From assembly GCF_949987515.2 (NCBI RefSeq), contig NC_082694.2, forward strand, positions 9,727,958 to 9,791,957: 64,000 nt of DNA, read 5' to 3'. Shown here piece by piece: positions 1 to 11,025 of this stretch; positions within the stretch are counted from its first letter, which is position 1; every line of letters begins with the position of its first letter. The notes under the pieces are model-generated. The model was not told where the DNA came from, did no database searches, and saw nothing but the letters and a program-made list of their open reading frames with translations. This DNA comes from Delphinus delphis. Its lineage: Eukaryota; Chordata; Mammalia; Artiodactyla; Delphinidae. The position numbers and the translations under genes were made by a program.

Positions 1-560
1 AGCTATCCCAAGAGCCAAAGTTTGGGGAAATAGAAAGGGGTTTCCTAAATAGAAAAAGTATAAATGGAAAAAAGAAAAAAATAAATAAAGAAGTGAAAGT
101 CTGAGCTGAAGGCAGGGTCGGGCAGGCAGAATTTGGGGAAAAAATATAAAGTTGATTAAGCTGGCACAGTCCAAAAGGTCCCAGCCAAGGTAACTAGGGG
201 CTCCGTGTACAGCCAGCCTGGGGCTGCTAGGGCGTGCGGTTCTAGGCGGCCAAGAGCTGCCCCAGGGCTGTCCTGGGGTGAGCCCCTGTGGAAGTCCTGA
301 CGCCTTAAGAGAGCAGGTCCTATATGGTCAGAGGTTGAGGGACCGTGCATGACTTAATTATGCATTAATTCAGCTTAAATATTTGGAAAACTCTACCTGC
401 TTCACCTTATTACTGCTGGCCTATAGTACAGACAAAACTTTTCTAAGCTGGTTCTCTACCAGAGCGACCGAGCTTTCCCTGGGAGTGAGGTATGGTGCAA
501 AGAGCTCTGAAATAGGAGGGGTCGGTCCCTTGTTTCTGGGTCTGACCCTCGTAGGAATTA
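1..560. other. Unique sequence, no gene seen
   Basis: An A-rich stretch (about 30-150) is followed by sequence of mixed composition. Short open frames exist on both strands but show no recognisable domain, splice context or repeat family. Nothing further can be supported. Confidence 0.4.
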
Positions 561-645
561 GTTAAGTGAGTCAGAGCAAGTCGCTGCGCTTTTCTGGGCC
601 TCTTTCCGCATCTGTAAGCGGGGGCTAGTCCAGCTCGGAAACTGT
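560..645 (+). repeat. Possible MIR fragment
   Basis: The text around 565-635 (gcaagtcgctg, then tctgggcctctttccgcatctgtaa) follows the MIR core pattern in which an Ala/Leu-rich-looking 'caagtcacttaacctctctgggcctc' is followed by 'catctgtaaaatgggg'. Divergence is high and the ends are unclear. It lies just upstream of the CpG island. Confidence 0.35.
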
Positions 646-779
646 ATGCTCCCAAGGTTTCCCTACGCAGCTTGCTGGAAACCTCGGCACCTCAGAGGTT
701 CTGACGTGAGGGGATAGTATCCCACACTTACTAGGCAACCTGTCAGATGAATGACAAGGCGATTCCTGTTCAGCAGCCA

Positions 780-1140
780 CCCTCCCATGCTAGGGGCGCC
801 GTCTGGCCCGAGAGGACAGGCAAGCCACGCATCCCGTTGGTTGAAAAAGCGGGCGCAGGGTCCGCGCTTGGCGCAATAGGATTCCAGCTTTTCGATATCT
901 CCGTGACCCGAGCGCGACCTGTTGACCACTGCGTCGCCGCGGTTGCTCGGACACCGCCAATCAAGGCGCGGCCCGAGCCGGCCCCCGTGGAGGCGGAGCC
1001 AGAGGAGAACGGGTGGGGCTCCCAGGTGGTTCCGCCGTGGGGCGGCGCGGGACTGGGTAGCGGGTCCCGCTGAGACAGACGGATTGGAAGGACAGTGTGC
1101 TGCGGTTTTGCAAATTTGCAACTGGTGGGGGGGGCGGGGG
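780..1140. promoter_or_regulatory. CpG island, probable TATA-less promoter
   Basis: About 35 CpG dinucleotides fall in the 300 bases from 781 to 1080 by hand count, which is very high for a genome where most CpG has decayed. A CCAAT box (gccaatcaagg, near 956-966) also reads as ATTGG on the minus strand. GC-box-like motifs occur at 1131-1140 (ggggcggggg) and around 1039-1050. No TATA box is visible. Such islands are usually unmethylated promoters of broadly expressed genes and can fire in both directions. Open frames cross it on both strands (747-1073 plus, 663-1159 minus), but CpG islands often stay open by base composition, so I do not call them coding. The gene it serves cannot be named and its coding exons may lie outside the window. 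The CpG density is seen; promoter activity is inferred. Confidence 0.6.
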
Positions 1141-1409
1141 AGGGCGCTTCAGTTACCAAAATTCCTCATATCTTTGGATATAAGTATTCCTATAGGCATT
1201 ATTTTCTCTTACTTTATTTGTACCTTAACGAGTAAGCAAAGAGCTCAAAATATGCGTCTGTGATTTTTCAGTCACTCGGAAATAAAATTGTGCTTGTGAA
1301 AAGCGTCTTTAAATCCTTAAGAGGAGATCCCACAGGCAAGAATTGTTTTACTATATGTATTGGGATATTAAACTGTGTCTTAGATTTTAAAACTCAAAAA
1401 GTGACCAGA

Positions 1410-1644
1410 GGGCTTCCCTGGTGGCGCAGTGGTTGGGAGTCCGCCTGCCAATGCAGGGGACACGGGTTCAAGCCCTGGTCTGGGAAGATCCCACATGCCG
1501 CGGAGCAACGAAGCCCGTGCGCCACAACTACTGAAGCCCGCGTGCCTACAGCCCACAAGCCGCAGCTGGAGAAAGCCCGTGCGCAGCAACGGGGACACAA
1601 TGCAGCCAAAAATAAATAAATAAAATAAATAATTAAAAAAAAAA
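1410..1644 (+). mobile_element. CHR-type SINE, long-body form, with TSD
   Basis: This is a tRNA-derived SINE starting gggcttccctggtggcgc. The RNA polymerase III A-box-like segment (gcgcagtggttggg) and B box (gggttcaagccc) are present, followed by the 'ccacaactactgaagcccg' body and an (aaat)n tail. A 14-base direct repeat, aaaaagtgaccaga, flanks it at 1396-1409 and 1640-1653. The perfect TSD shows a fairly recent L1-dependent insertion. Confidence 0.93.
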
Positions 1645-1653
1645 GTGACCAGA

Positions 1654-3427
1654 TTATTTGTAGGCTCAAAGATCTAATAAAACATAGTTAATATTAGAAC
1701 TGAATAATTCTGTCCTCGACAGAAAAGTCTACTTCATCTACAGGGGTTTACTTTTCCTACATTCTTTTAATGCCTTTATAACTTTAAAAGTACGGAAAGT
1801 TTGATCTTAGATCATAAATCATTATGCAAAGGTAGTAGATTGTGTACCATTGGCCCTGCAAATGACATCTGCCAACCACACCCCCCAAAAACAAACAAAA
1901 ACTCAGCAGTACTGAAGATTCTGTTCAGAAGGCAAGTAGCACAACGGCCACGCCCACGCCCACGTTTGCCAATGCCACCTTAATCCCTGCTGTCCACACC
2001 CTGCCAGACTCATATTTCTGGGTCAGGTGGGTGAGATGGAGCGCACAGCATCCGCTGAACCAAACCCACTGCCTCATGCTGTCACACCAGGCGGTCCTGT
2101 CTCCACCTTCACCCCATGCCTTCTCCCTTCCCTGGGACACTTGCCAATTATATGCAAGTCACTGCAGATGACTCTATGCTTCTGTCATTTACATTTATGT
2201 GCCTATAAGCATAAATTCTTAGGAAATGTTAAATATTAATTATTTAAACTGTAGACAGATAAGTGAGCAGAAGTTTAGGCCATTTTGAAGTATTGCAAAG
2301 CTGACATGGACTTCAGTTCAGCCAGCCACAGGATGGGTCACCTCATTTTTGTTTGCTGGTCTGGCATAAGAATACCTTTAGCACAGTTGTGATATTCCAT
2401 TGGACTGAACTGTCACACGTTTGTTTTGAATTTACATTTTACAGATATTTTGTATCCTACCATCAAACTCAGTAATTGGCATTTATTATTTCACTCCCAT
2501 CCTTCAAGTAATGTCTAACCTGAGTTTAACATTCAGGGCCCGTATTGTACTTTCAGCCTCTTTGTCCACAACTCAAACCCTCCAGCAGGAAGACTAACCT
2601 GGTCCCTGCCTTTGACCACACGTGCCTTTACTCCAACACCCCCTTCACCTGGATCACCACAACTTGGGAGCCACAGACCTGCCCAGGGCCTACAGGGCAA
2701 GCTCAAGCTCCTCTGTCTTCACTTGACCCTTGGGGACACAACAGCCCCAATCATTTCTTTCCACCTGTCCAGACTCAGAGCATCAGTTGTCAGTGCCACA
2801 CACCTGGCACTGCCTCCTGCCTTGTGACAGCCCTTACATTGTTATTTGACCTTTGTGCTGGTTACTTTTCAGGTTGAATGGTTTTTCCTTTTCCTTAAAC
2901 AAGCCCATCACTGGCACTGCTGGGCTTATGATCATGATTAGAATCTCGGTGGGTGAGGGGCAAGGATGATGATAAATGAAAAAAAGGAGGAAAAGCAATT
3001 TTCCTGAGCCCATCACAAAAACTGGAACCAGAGAAAAATTAAAATGTTAATTCAAGAGAATTGTATGTATGTATGAGAAAGAGTCTGAGAGAGAATTAAT
3101 GCTACACAGTAGCATTCCTAAATAGAAAGGAGGAAGTGGGGAGCAAAGCACCTGGATCAGGCAGCCGTTGCTCTTGAACCTTGGTTGGCACTGTTGGTCC
3201 AGGGAGTTTGGCTACCTAGGGGCTGCCTGAGATAGCTGGGGTGGGCAAAGTCCAAACAGACATTTGTATATATTGTGATATTCTTCAATTCACTGTTCTT
3301 TGTTTGAGGAGTGAATGTAGGCTTGCGGCTCTAACCTAACATCTTCCATGAGGAACAGGGCTTTTAAGGATAACTCTTCTGCCCTTGACAATTACTATGT
3401 TCACTGTTACTCGACATTTAAAAATAA
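1654..3427. other. Unique sequence with no recognised gene
   Basis: The stretch has mixed composition. A plus-strand frame at 2545-2877 (110 codons) is rich in Pro, Thr and Ser and has no recognisable domain. A short pyrimidine/purine tract near 2940-3000 is the only other structure. I see no confident gene or repeat. Confidence 0.35.
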
Positions 3428-3645
3428 TAGCTAGAATTTCTTGAATGCCAGACAATGCTCTAAGCGCTTTAAATATATCACTTCATTCAATCCTCACAAA
3501 AACTCCAGGAGGGAAATACCATGATTATCCCCATTTGACAGACAAGGAAACTGAGACATAAGATCAAGCGACTTCTCTAAGGCTACTCAGCAAGTAAAAG
3601 GCGGCTGGAGAACCTGAACCCGGGCAGCCTGCCTCAACACCCCAC
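3428..3645 (-). repeat. MIR element
   Basis: Reading the plus strand, the series 'ctctaagcgctttaaatat', 'caatcctcacaaaaactcc', 'ttatccccatttgacagac' and 'aaggaaactgagac' is the reverse complement of the MIR core and 3' region. MIR is an ancient tRNA-derived SINE found in all mammals. It is diverged, with no TSD visible, as expected for its age. Confidence 0.8.
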
Positions 3646-3659
3646 CCTCGTAATTACGT

Positions 3660-4680
3660 GCTGTGATGGTCAATTGCTGGCTTTAGCTTTCTCCAAAAGA
3701 AATGTTCTGCTGTCTCAGCTGTACAGTATTCCCTTAGAATGGGATATTAATGCCACAATGAAAACCTCACTGGACTTGAATGGGCTTTTAACAGAACACA
3801 TTTCAACTTTAAATGGCATAAAGCAGGCCCATTTTCTAATGGCCTCTGCCTTCCACACTTCCTGTTAATCAACCCCTTTGCAGCTCAGTGTGGCTTTTCG
3901 ATGAACTGGATGCCTTTGAGTCTACAGTCATATCCCAATAGCTGAATTAAGACTTCAACAATATTTTATATAAGCAGGAAGTCCCAAACACTTGAAAATT
4001 TTAAATCACTCTTCAAAATAGATACTTACACCAAAAGCTGGCAAAACCAACACTCCTGGGATGAGATTTTGATCACATGGAAGCGATATTCAGGAAGGGG
4101 CCTGAATCTTGCATTGTCTGAGTCATCCTCATCTTGTGGTTCCTAAGGAGAGGAGTAGACAAACTGGAAATGGCAATGGGAGATAAGACATCTCCTCATG
4201 TTAGGGCCCTCTGACCCTAGGGCAGGGTGACCTGGCAACACTTTGTGTGCACAAGACTTGGGCACAAGGCTGGGGCCTCTCTCTCCTTCTAAGCTCAGAT
4301 CTCTCTACCGGCGTCTTGCCAATCCTGGAGGGGCAAATATGTGGTGGGAGGAGGAGAGAAGAGGCTCTGCCCACCAGAAGAGGTAAGCTCTGGTTTTGCT
4401 GCCCTCTTCTCCCCTTTGCGAAAGAGCTAAGTGCCAGAGGGAGAAACACATCTGGTGGACAGCTTCACGCTCTAACCTTGGCACCAGCAGCATCCTGAAA
4501 TCTGATCCAATTAGATCAATACTCACACTTCTTGAGGAGTGAAGGGAAGAGGAAAGAGAGGAAGAGGATAACATTAAACGAATTACAACATTCTCACTGA
4601 TGAATCTAATTGTGAAAATCCCAGGTAAAATACCAATAATTTGAATTTAAGAGAATATTTTTTAAATCAGTTTTTAAAAA
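3660..4680. other. Unique sequence with no recognised gene
   Basis: Short open frames on both strands between 4201 and 4574 overlap each other and show no domain. No repeat family is recognised. Confidence 0.3.
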
Positions 4681-4689
4681 ACTGTAAAA

Positions 4690-4950
4690 GTACATACTTT
4701 TCTACCAAGCCATTCCACTTGGTTTCCTTGAGAATATGTAAAAGAGTTTTTATGATAGCAAAATAATGGCAATCATCTAAATGTCCATCAATAAGGAAGT
4801 AGTTGAAATTATGGTATATTCTCATTGTAATATAGTAGTTAAAAAAAATAAGTTTATTTGGAATAATGTAGAAAGATCTCCAAGGTATGTTATTGAGTTA
4901 TTTTTTAATCAAGTTACAGAACAAATGCATTTTATGTTAATACGCACGTA
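4690..4950 (+). mobile_element. Old L1 (L1M) ORF2 end / 3' UTR fragment
   Basis: The phrase 'aatggcaatcatctaaatgtccatcaataagg' followed by 'aattatggtata' is the sense-strand signature of the ORF2 C-terminus of old mammalian L1s (W-x-CPSVDEW-like region and downstream). The copy is diverged and truncated at both ends. It is followed by a CA microsatellite. Confidence 0.6.
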
Positions 4951-4978
4951 TACACACACACACACACACACACACACA
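4949..4978. repeat. (CA)n microsatellite
   Basis: About 14 perfect CA units occur after cgtatacac. The tract could be polymorphic. Confidence 0.9.
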
Positions 4979-5275
4979 ATTATATTGATGCAGTCATATG
5001 TTTGCTTCCACTCACAACTCATTGGCCAGAGCAAGTCACATGACCCCACTTCATTACTAGGAGGTGGGGAACTTTGGGAAGCACAGGAGAGTCACTGGGC
5101 AGTGGGAATTTCTCTCTGCCATATAAACCAAGGCTTGGGCTTTTGGAGAACAGCAGTCAGAAAGAGTTGCCGCCAAACACACTCTGCTTTCCACTGTGCT
5201 ACGTGGAAATAAAGTAAAGAAGAGGCTGCCTGGCGGAATGTGGCAGCAAGGGCACGCGGAGTATATGGAAACTCA

Positions 5276-5306
5276 GAAAACACACACACACGCTCACACA
5301 CACACG
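5276..5306. repeat. Imperfect (CA)n microsatellite
   Basis: Two CA runs are separated by cgct, ending in acacacacggtcc. Confidence 0.8.
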
Positions 5307-6924
5307 GTCCAGCTACAATTATATACTAAGGGTTTCTTACTCAAATAGAAATGCTGTCACAGAGACAGGGTTTATAATGTCATATGCCAAGGGCTTTTGT
5401 AAAATGCTAATATAATAATGATCATTTGAAGATTATATGTTCTAAAAGTATCTATTAAAGACACCATTATGTTGCCATAAGCCCCAATTCAAATGCCCTA
5501 CAAGCTTCTCTAGGAATTTAGTGCTATGGAAAAGTGTGCCTCTTGTCGGGTTGTTTTTTGTTTGTTTGTGGGGTTTTTTTGGCTATGCCTTAGGCTCACC
5601 TGAAGTATCTTTCTGAGGTTATTTGCCTCCCTCCCATCTTTCACCTCTCAACTGTTATAATTCTACTCTGGTCTCAACATTTTTGAAAGTGTGTATGGGA
5701 AGGACCTTTAACTGTAGCTCAGTGCCTTTCAAGAAGTGAGAAGAGCATAAATAAAATCTCAAACAGAAAAATGAAGGCATCTTTGTACGATGCCTTCCAA
5801 AGCCTGCATGGTTGCTGGGAGGGGCTGAGCAGGAATTGCAAGATGAGGTGAGGCAGGATGACTGCTCCGCCTCTGGGAATGGGCCAATAGGCACTCAGAT
5901 TTCAGAGCTCAGAGGTCCCGGGGAGAAAGGCGGCTGCCTTTTTCTTTACTTGAGGCTCCTTCCCCCAGCTCCCCGCCCTGCTGGAGGTGGAGAATCCTGC
6001 CGTAACTGAGGCTTCCATGGGGCAAGCTGAGCCCCCCAGGCCTCACTCACCCAGAGCCCCCCACAAGAGGGAGCCCCTGATCCCATCTCTTTGCTTAAGT
6101 TGGCAGGAGTTTGCCCCCACCTTCCAAGCCCCAGAGCCTGCTCTCCCCTTCACCCTACTCAAGTTTCACACGTGTCCTTCCTCCTGACCGATAAATTAAC
6201 CTGGTTCTTGAATCATTCACAGATAATGGACAGAGAAGTATTGATTTTTAACTGCAGTGAAATTTTAAGCAAAACTCCAGAAAGTCCTTACCTGAAGGCC
6301 ACTTTTTTGTCTTTTGAAGAACTCTTTAACTGAAAGGATGGCTTCAAAAGAATACATAATTAGTAGGTTTCTTCCTTCTATTGAAAACTTTTCCATCTTC
6401 TTGATGAAAGCCTAGTGCTAATGCAAAGCTGCAAGCCTGTCTTTAAGACCCCAGCTACATTTCCTGAAAGAATAGGACAAGAAGTAAATGATGACTAATG
6501 TGAAACACAAATTCCACAGAACCATTCTGTGAAAGAATAAATTTATTTACATAGAGAAGCAAAAAGGTGATTGTGTCTCCCTTTAGTGAAAGGTACCTGT
6601 TAATGGTATAAAATTAGGTGCCCAGTATTTGGGACATATTGCTCTGTATGCCCTCATCTATTCAGATACACATGGGTATCTCAGTGACTATATAATTGAT
6701 TATTGTAATCAACGGCCCTTCATTTTAAATAGAACTTCCAATTTGGGGGCTTATAAACCAAACATCAGAAAACTGATAAATATAAAATAATTTCTAAAAA
6801 AAAATAAAATAAAATAATTTATGCCCCTGGGCCACACCTATCCTATCCAAAGTGTACCAAAAGGAAGTTTGTAGGGCATAGGAATCAGAGATGATGGACC
6901 AAGGGGCCCATGCACTGAATAAAG
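5307..6924. other. Unique sequence, no gene seen
   Basis: The stretch includes a GC-richer segment (about 5800-6180) with overlapping short frames on the plus strand (5812-6009, 5987-6187, 6091-6333), none with a recognisable domain. A segment at 5690-5745 recurs in diverged form at 7160-7212. No repeat family is identified with confidence. Confidence 0.3.
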
Positions 6925-7075
6925 ACACCTACTAGCTGTGTGACCTTGGTCAGGTTAATTACAGTCTCTGATCATTTTTCTCATGTGTCATGTCTCATTT
7001 GACAGGGATCATAAAACATACATGCCTTCATACCTCCCAGGGTGATGTAAGGTACAAATGTGAAAGAAAACAAAC
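6925..7075 (+). repeat. MIR fragment
   Basis: The segment 'actagctgtgtgaccttgg' followed by 'caggttaattacagtctctg' and 'tgacagggatcataaaac' matches the MIR core in sense orientation (…tagctgtgtgaccttgggcaag…). Both ends are lost. Confidence 0.75.
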
Positions 7076-7960
7076 TACCCTTCTTAAATTCTGTATATCA
7101 AAATAACATCATGTATCTGAACTCAGCTCTCTAGGACAGGAATTGGATGAACTATCGTGTGTGCATATGAGGTGGGCCTTTAACTGCAGCTCATTGCCTT
7201 TCAAGAAAGGAGAGCTCAGTGGGAGACGGAGTCAGGAGACTTCTTTCTGGGCCCAGAGCGATGAGCATGGATGCAGAGGAGAAAGCAAATTGTGAATAAC
7301 GTATAAGCTTGTAGATTCAGAGAACCCAGAATATACTGACCCAAAGGGCAAAGCACAGGGAAATACACCTGGAAGGAAAGTAGCACCTGGAGGAAAAGGG
7401 CTGCAGAGAGATAATAAGGAAGTTCAGGGAAGGGGCTGGTCAGTCTGGGTTTCCTATAGGTGTCCGTCAAGCTGCTAGGACAGACATGGAACAGACTTGG
7501 AAGGAGCCTGGCTGTGAACCAGAGGATGGAATGCAAACAGACTAAAGGAGGTCCCACAGCCTGACAAGAAGGGTGAAGACAGTCAAATCGATGGACAACA
7601 GCTGTGGAGGCCCAGCGAAGCCAACTCTGCGAGGGCTGCCCTGGACGGCACACTCCCAGCAGCTCAGAATCCACTCTCGCCGTGGCCAGGTCTCCTTGTG
7701 CCCTTGAACCTACCCAAGATGCTGGTCCAGAGGGCCACAGAGAAACCAAACATCACCAGTAGCCATGCTCGGGGCCCAGTCACTGACAAAATCCTCCTCC
7801 CATCCCAACCCAGATTTGATTTTTTTAAACTGGGTAATGGAAGTAGAATTTTAACCTGAGTGCAGACAGGCCTTTATATTTACCGTTCGTCCTCCTGAAA
7901 TATTCTTTCCCCAGATAGTGAAATATAAGTTCTAAATTAATGAAATATAAGTGTTAAAAG

Positions 7961-8671
7961 TGTTACCGGCCTGGGTCCTTGGGACTCTTTATTTTTTTTA
8001 ATTAACTTTTACTGGAGTATATTTGTTTACAATGTTGTATTAGTTTCTGCTGTACAGCAAAGTGAATCTCTTATACATACACATATATCCCTCTTTTTCT
8101 GGATTTCCTTCCCATTTAGGTCACCACAGAGCACTGAATAGAGTTCTCTCTGTGCTCTACAGTTGGTTCTCATTAGTTGTCTGTTTTATACATAGTAGTG
8201 TACATATGTCAATCCCAATCTCCCAATTCATCCCACCCCCTTCCCCCCCACACACCCCGTATCTATATTGGACTCTTTAATCAATAGAAATTATAAGAGG
8301 CCAGACAAGGAATTCAAGCAAGGCTTTACTGGGACTCGTGCTGTAGCACCAGGGAGCGAAAACAAGTAACAGGTGCCCTTGATCGCTCCCTGGGGGCTGG
8401 GGGAGGGGTGAGCTGGTCCCTTAAATGGGGCGAGGGTGGGGGTAGATCTGTGGGGGCCAAAGGGGGGGCTTAGGTGGTCTGCCCACCCCCTTGGTGGTGC
8501 CGTGCACAGGGATCATGCGCAGGACCCTGCTTTTGCTCCCAGCTCCTCAGAAGCGGCAGTTGATTGGTGGCCTTTTTGCGTCTTGTTGTTCCTAATTCGC
8601 CCCAACTGCGCATGTGTGCAGTTATTTTTAGTCCCTTATAGTTTCTTTGCATTCTGTTGCTAGAGGAGACA
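7961..8671 (-). mobile_element. Probable solo ERV LTR, interrupted by an L1 tail
   Basis: Read on the minus strand, the element begins tgtctcctctagcaac (8671) and ends ccggtaaca (7961), the TG...CA ends typical of retroviral LTRs. It has a TTTAA box near 8413-8428 and an AGTAAA polyadenylation-type signal at 8324-8329 followed by the 'gccttgcttg' seen in many R/U5 regions. An L1 3' end (7992-8269) with its own TSD splits it near the 3' end, so the LTR predates that L1. I see no matching host TSD beside the LTR, so the boundaries are inferred. Class is not assigned. There is no gag, pol or env. Confidence 0.5.
7992..8269 (-). mobile_element. 5'-truncated L1 3' end with TSD
   Basis: The segment opens with a T-run (poly-A tail on the minus strand), then 'actggagtatatttg', 'gtttctgctgtacagcaa' and further cetartiodactyl L1 3'-UTR text. 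The 10-base repeat ggactcttta flanks it at 7982-7991 and 8270-8279. It sits inside the LTR at 7961-8671. Confidence 0.85.
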
Positions 8672-8672
8672 T

Positions 8673-8858
8673 TTGTCCAGGTGCAAGCACTGCAGCAAAG
8701 AGTCCCAGGTTCCAGATCACAGCCTGTCTCAAAAGAAAAAAGTTCTTATTTCTGTGAAACTTAGGATGAATGCTTTGGAAGTCCTAGATGGAGGTGAGTC
8801 ACTAAGTAACATTGCTATGGAGTTAGGAATGGGTAAAACCCACCCTGGGGGAAAGTGA
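8673..8858 (+). pseudogene. Pogo/Tigger-like transposase HTH fragment
   Basis: The open frame (61 codons) holds a segment, KKKVLISVKLRMNALEVLD followed by GGESLSNIAMELGMGKT, that fits the psq-type helix-turn-helix at the N-terminus of pogo/Tigger transposases and the domesticated JRK/TIGD proteins (basic residue, Leu-x-x-Lys, then a glycine-turn and a second 'A.E.GVGK(S/T)' helix). The frame stops soon after the second helix, so the catalytic DDE region is missing here. It begins next to the LTR edge at 8671, which may have cut it off. Family resemblance is from memory and the assignment is moderate. A broken copy of a DNA transposon is more likely than a gene exon. Confidence 0.45.
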
Positions 8859-9655
8859 CTGGGGGAAGGAACAAGCAGTTCTACAAATCTAGAAGTACTC
8901 AGCTTGCCAATCTTTAAGCTCTATTTCCACTTTACAGAGAGTGAAACTGGAAATCGTTGTTGTCTGTGACATGTTATGAGTGTGATTTTTGAAAAAAAGA
9001 GAAGTAACTCTCAACAGTAGACAAATATTCAAAGGAAGTAGCCTTGACCCTAACAAAAAGGTAAAATCATGACTCTCATTCAGATATAAAAATGAACACA
9101 CGTTAAGATTCTATTAAACTCATCAAATGAAAGAACCAGGCGGATGTTATAAGTGCTTCAAAGAAAAAATTTTTTAAAATTACATGGAGTAATTTTGAAT
9201 TGAATATACAAATAGACACAGACTGGCTCTTCCACAGGAGAGGGGGAAGCCCATCTCTACCAGATGGGACAGAATTTGCATGTCTAGCAGTTACCCACAC
9301 TATAGATTTACAGAATCAATCTGATACGGCAGAAAAGTACACTATAGACAACACATCATTTTCCACTGAGGTACAAATAGTTTTTCTACAGCCCTATACC
9401 AAAAGATTGATTTTACATCTTGACATGAGCCAAATTAAAATGAGGTATCTATCTAAGATCTGTGTATCGTTTTATGGTTCTGACATTTTCAATTAACTGG
9501 TTAATAATTAGCCCCAGTCACTTGAATAAGAGAGTCTTGGGTATGATAGATTTTCTTTCACTGGATGAAAGGACTTAAAGAAAAGTTTCTATATTTCCTA
9601 GTTAAAAAAAACCCCAAACAGAAATTGATTGTTTTTTCCAAACGTTGTAACCTAA
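8859..9655. other. Unique sequence, no gene seen
   Basis: An AT-rich region with short frames on both strands (8889-9101, 9103-9300, 9200-9496). No domain or repeat family is recognised. Confidence 0.3.
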
Positions 9656-9659
9656 CAAA

Positions 9660-9782
9660 TGAACATTAAAGTAAGTGCCCAGGAGAAACTGGGTGAAGGG
9701 TACCAAGGACTTCTCTGTACTATTTTTGCCACTTTCTGTGACTCTATAATTATTTCCCCAAAAATGTTAAAAAGCAAAAGAC
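9660..9782 (+). mobile_element. Old L1 3'-UTR fragment
   Basis: The text 'ttctctgtactattttt', 'actttctgtgactctat' and 'aattatttccccaaaaat' is the L1M 3'-UTR motif that also occurs at 10925-11020. Short and diverged. Confidence 0.5.
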
Positions 9783-10041
9783 CATTAAAGTACAGCACCA
9801 GGGGAGACCCCCCGCAAAGATTGCACCTTGCCTTCCTGGTAGAATGATGGAAGGCTCTCTTGGGCACAGGGAGTGAGGGGCAAGGGAGGTCTGCTCCATG
9901 TATTCAAGATGAGGGATTATAAGAACTGCATTTCTCTGCCTAAAGAAGGCATGGGTATTACAAAACGAAAGTAGTCTGAGCAGGGTGAAGTGTGGAGAAC
10001 TTGAACCTGGTAGCAGTAGATCTTATCAGGAGATGGAATTT

Positions 10042-10786
10042 TTTTTTTTTTTTAACATCTTTACTGGGGTATAATTGCTTTACAATGGTGTGTTAGTTTC
10101 TGCTTTATAACAAAGTGAATCAGTTATACATATACATATGTTCCCATATCTCTTCCCTCTTGCGTCTCCCTCCCTCCCACCCTCCCTATCCCACCCCTCC
10201 AGGCGGTCACAAAGCACCAAGCCGATATCCCTGTGCCATGCGGCTGCTTCCCACTAGCTATCTACCTTACGTTTGTTAGTGTATATATGTCCATGCCTCT
10301 CTCTCGCTTTGTCACTGCTCACCTTTCCCCCTCCCCATATCCTCAAGTCCGTTCTCCAGTAGGTCTGTGTCTTTATTCCTGTCTTACCCCTAGGTTCTTC
10401 ATGACATTTTTTTTTTCTTAAATTCCATATATATGTGTTAGCATACGGTATTTGTCTTTTTCTTTCTGACTTACTTCACTCTGTATGACAGACTCTAGGT
10501 CTATCCACCTCATTACAAATAGCTCAATTTCGTTTCTTTTTATGGCTGAGTAATATTCCATTGTATATATGTGCCACATCTTCTTTATCCATTCATCCGA
10601 TGATGGGCACTTAGGTTGTTTCCATCTCCGGGCTATTGTAAATAGAGCTGCAATGAACATTTTGGTACATGACTCTTTTTGAATTATGCTTTTCTCAGGG
10701 TATATGCCCAGTAGTGGGATTGCTGGGTCATATGGTAGTTCTATTTTTAGTTTCTTAAGGAACCTCCATACTGTTCTCCATAGTGT
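10042..10786 (-). mobile_element. 5'-truncated L1 with 13-bp TSD
   Basis: A T-run of about 14 is followed by L1 3'-UTR text (acatctttactggggtata, gtgtgttagtttctgc) and then the C-terminal part of ORF2 (open frame 10418-10660 on the minus strand, which includes the [20 protein letters not shown] segment of the ORF2 C-terminus). The 13-base repeat ggagatggaattt flanks it at 10029-10041 and 10787-10799. It is the same subfamily as the full-length copy at 29067-36238. Confidence 0.9.
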
Positions 10787-10919
10787 GGAGATGGAATTTA
10801 TTCGTTTTCTTAGGTTTTAGGACTTTCAGTTCTTATGCTGTCAGAAGTCAAAATGAATAGTGGCAGTAGTCCCAATGTCAGTGTCAATTTCCTGGCTTTG
10901 ATCTAGCTGTATAAGATGT

Positions 10920-11025
10920 TCATATTGCAAGCTGGGGGAAAACTACAGGGAACTCTCTCTACTATTTTTAAAACTTTCTGTGAGTCTATAATTATTTAAA
11001 AATAAAAGTTAAAAAAAAAAAGAAT
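10920..11025 (+). mobile_element. Old L1 3'-UTR fragment
   Basis: The text 'gaactctctctactattttt' and 'tgagtctataattatttaaa' with an A-rich end (about 11010-11021) is the 3' end of an old L1. It shares its motif with 9660-9782, and the L1 at 10042-10786 lies between them. Confidence 0.6.

Noticed and set aside
663..1159. Overlapping frames of 108-152 codons through the CpG island
   Set aside because: Both strands and several frames are open at once, which CpG-rich, stop-poor DNA gives without coding. Residues are dominated by Ala, Arg, Gly and Pro.
1410..1480. tRNA-like A and B boxes that could suggest tRNA genes (here and in each SINE)
   Set aside because: They belong to SINE heads. None folds into a complete cloverleaf with an intact acceptor stem in the text, and each is followed by SINE body or a TSD.
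7216..7749. 177-codon open frame on the minus strand
   Set aside because: No signal peptide, domain, splice context or family resemblance that I can see. Long frames of this size occur by chance in GC-balanced DNA. It could be a non-coding exon, but nothing supports coding.
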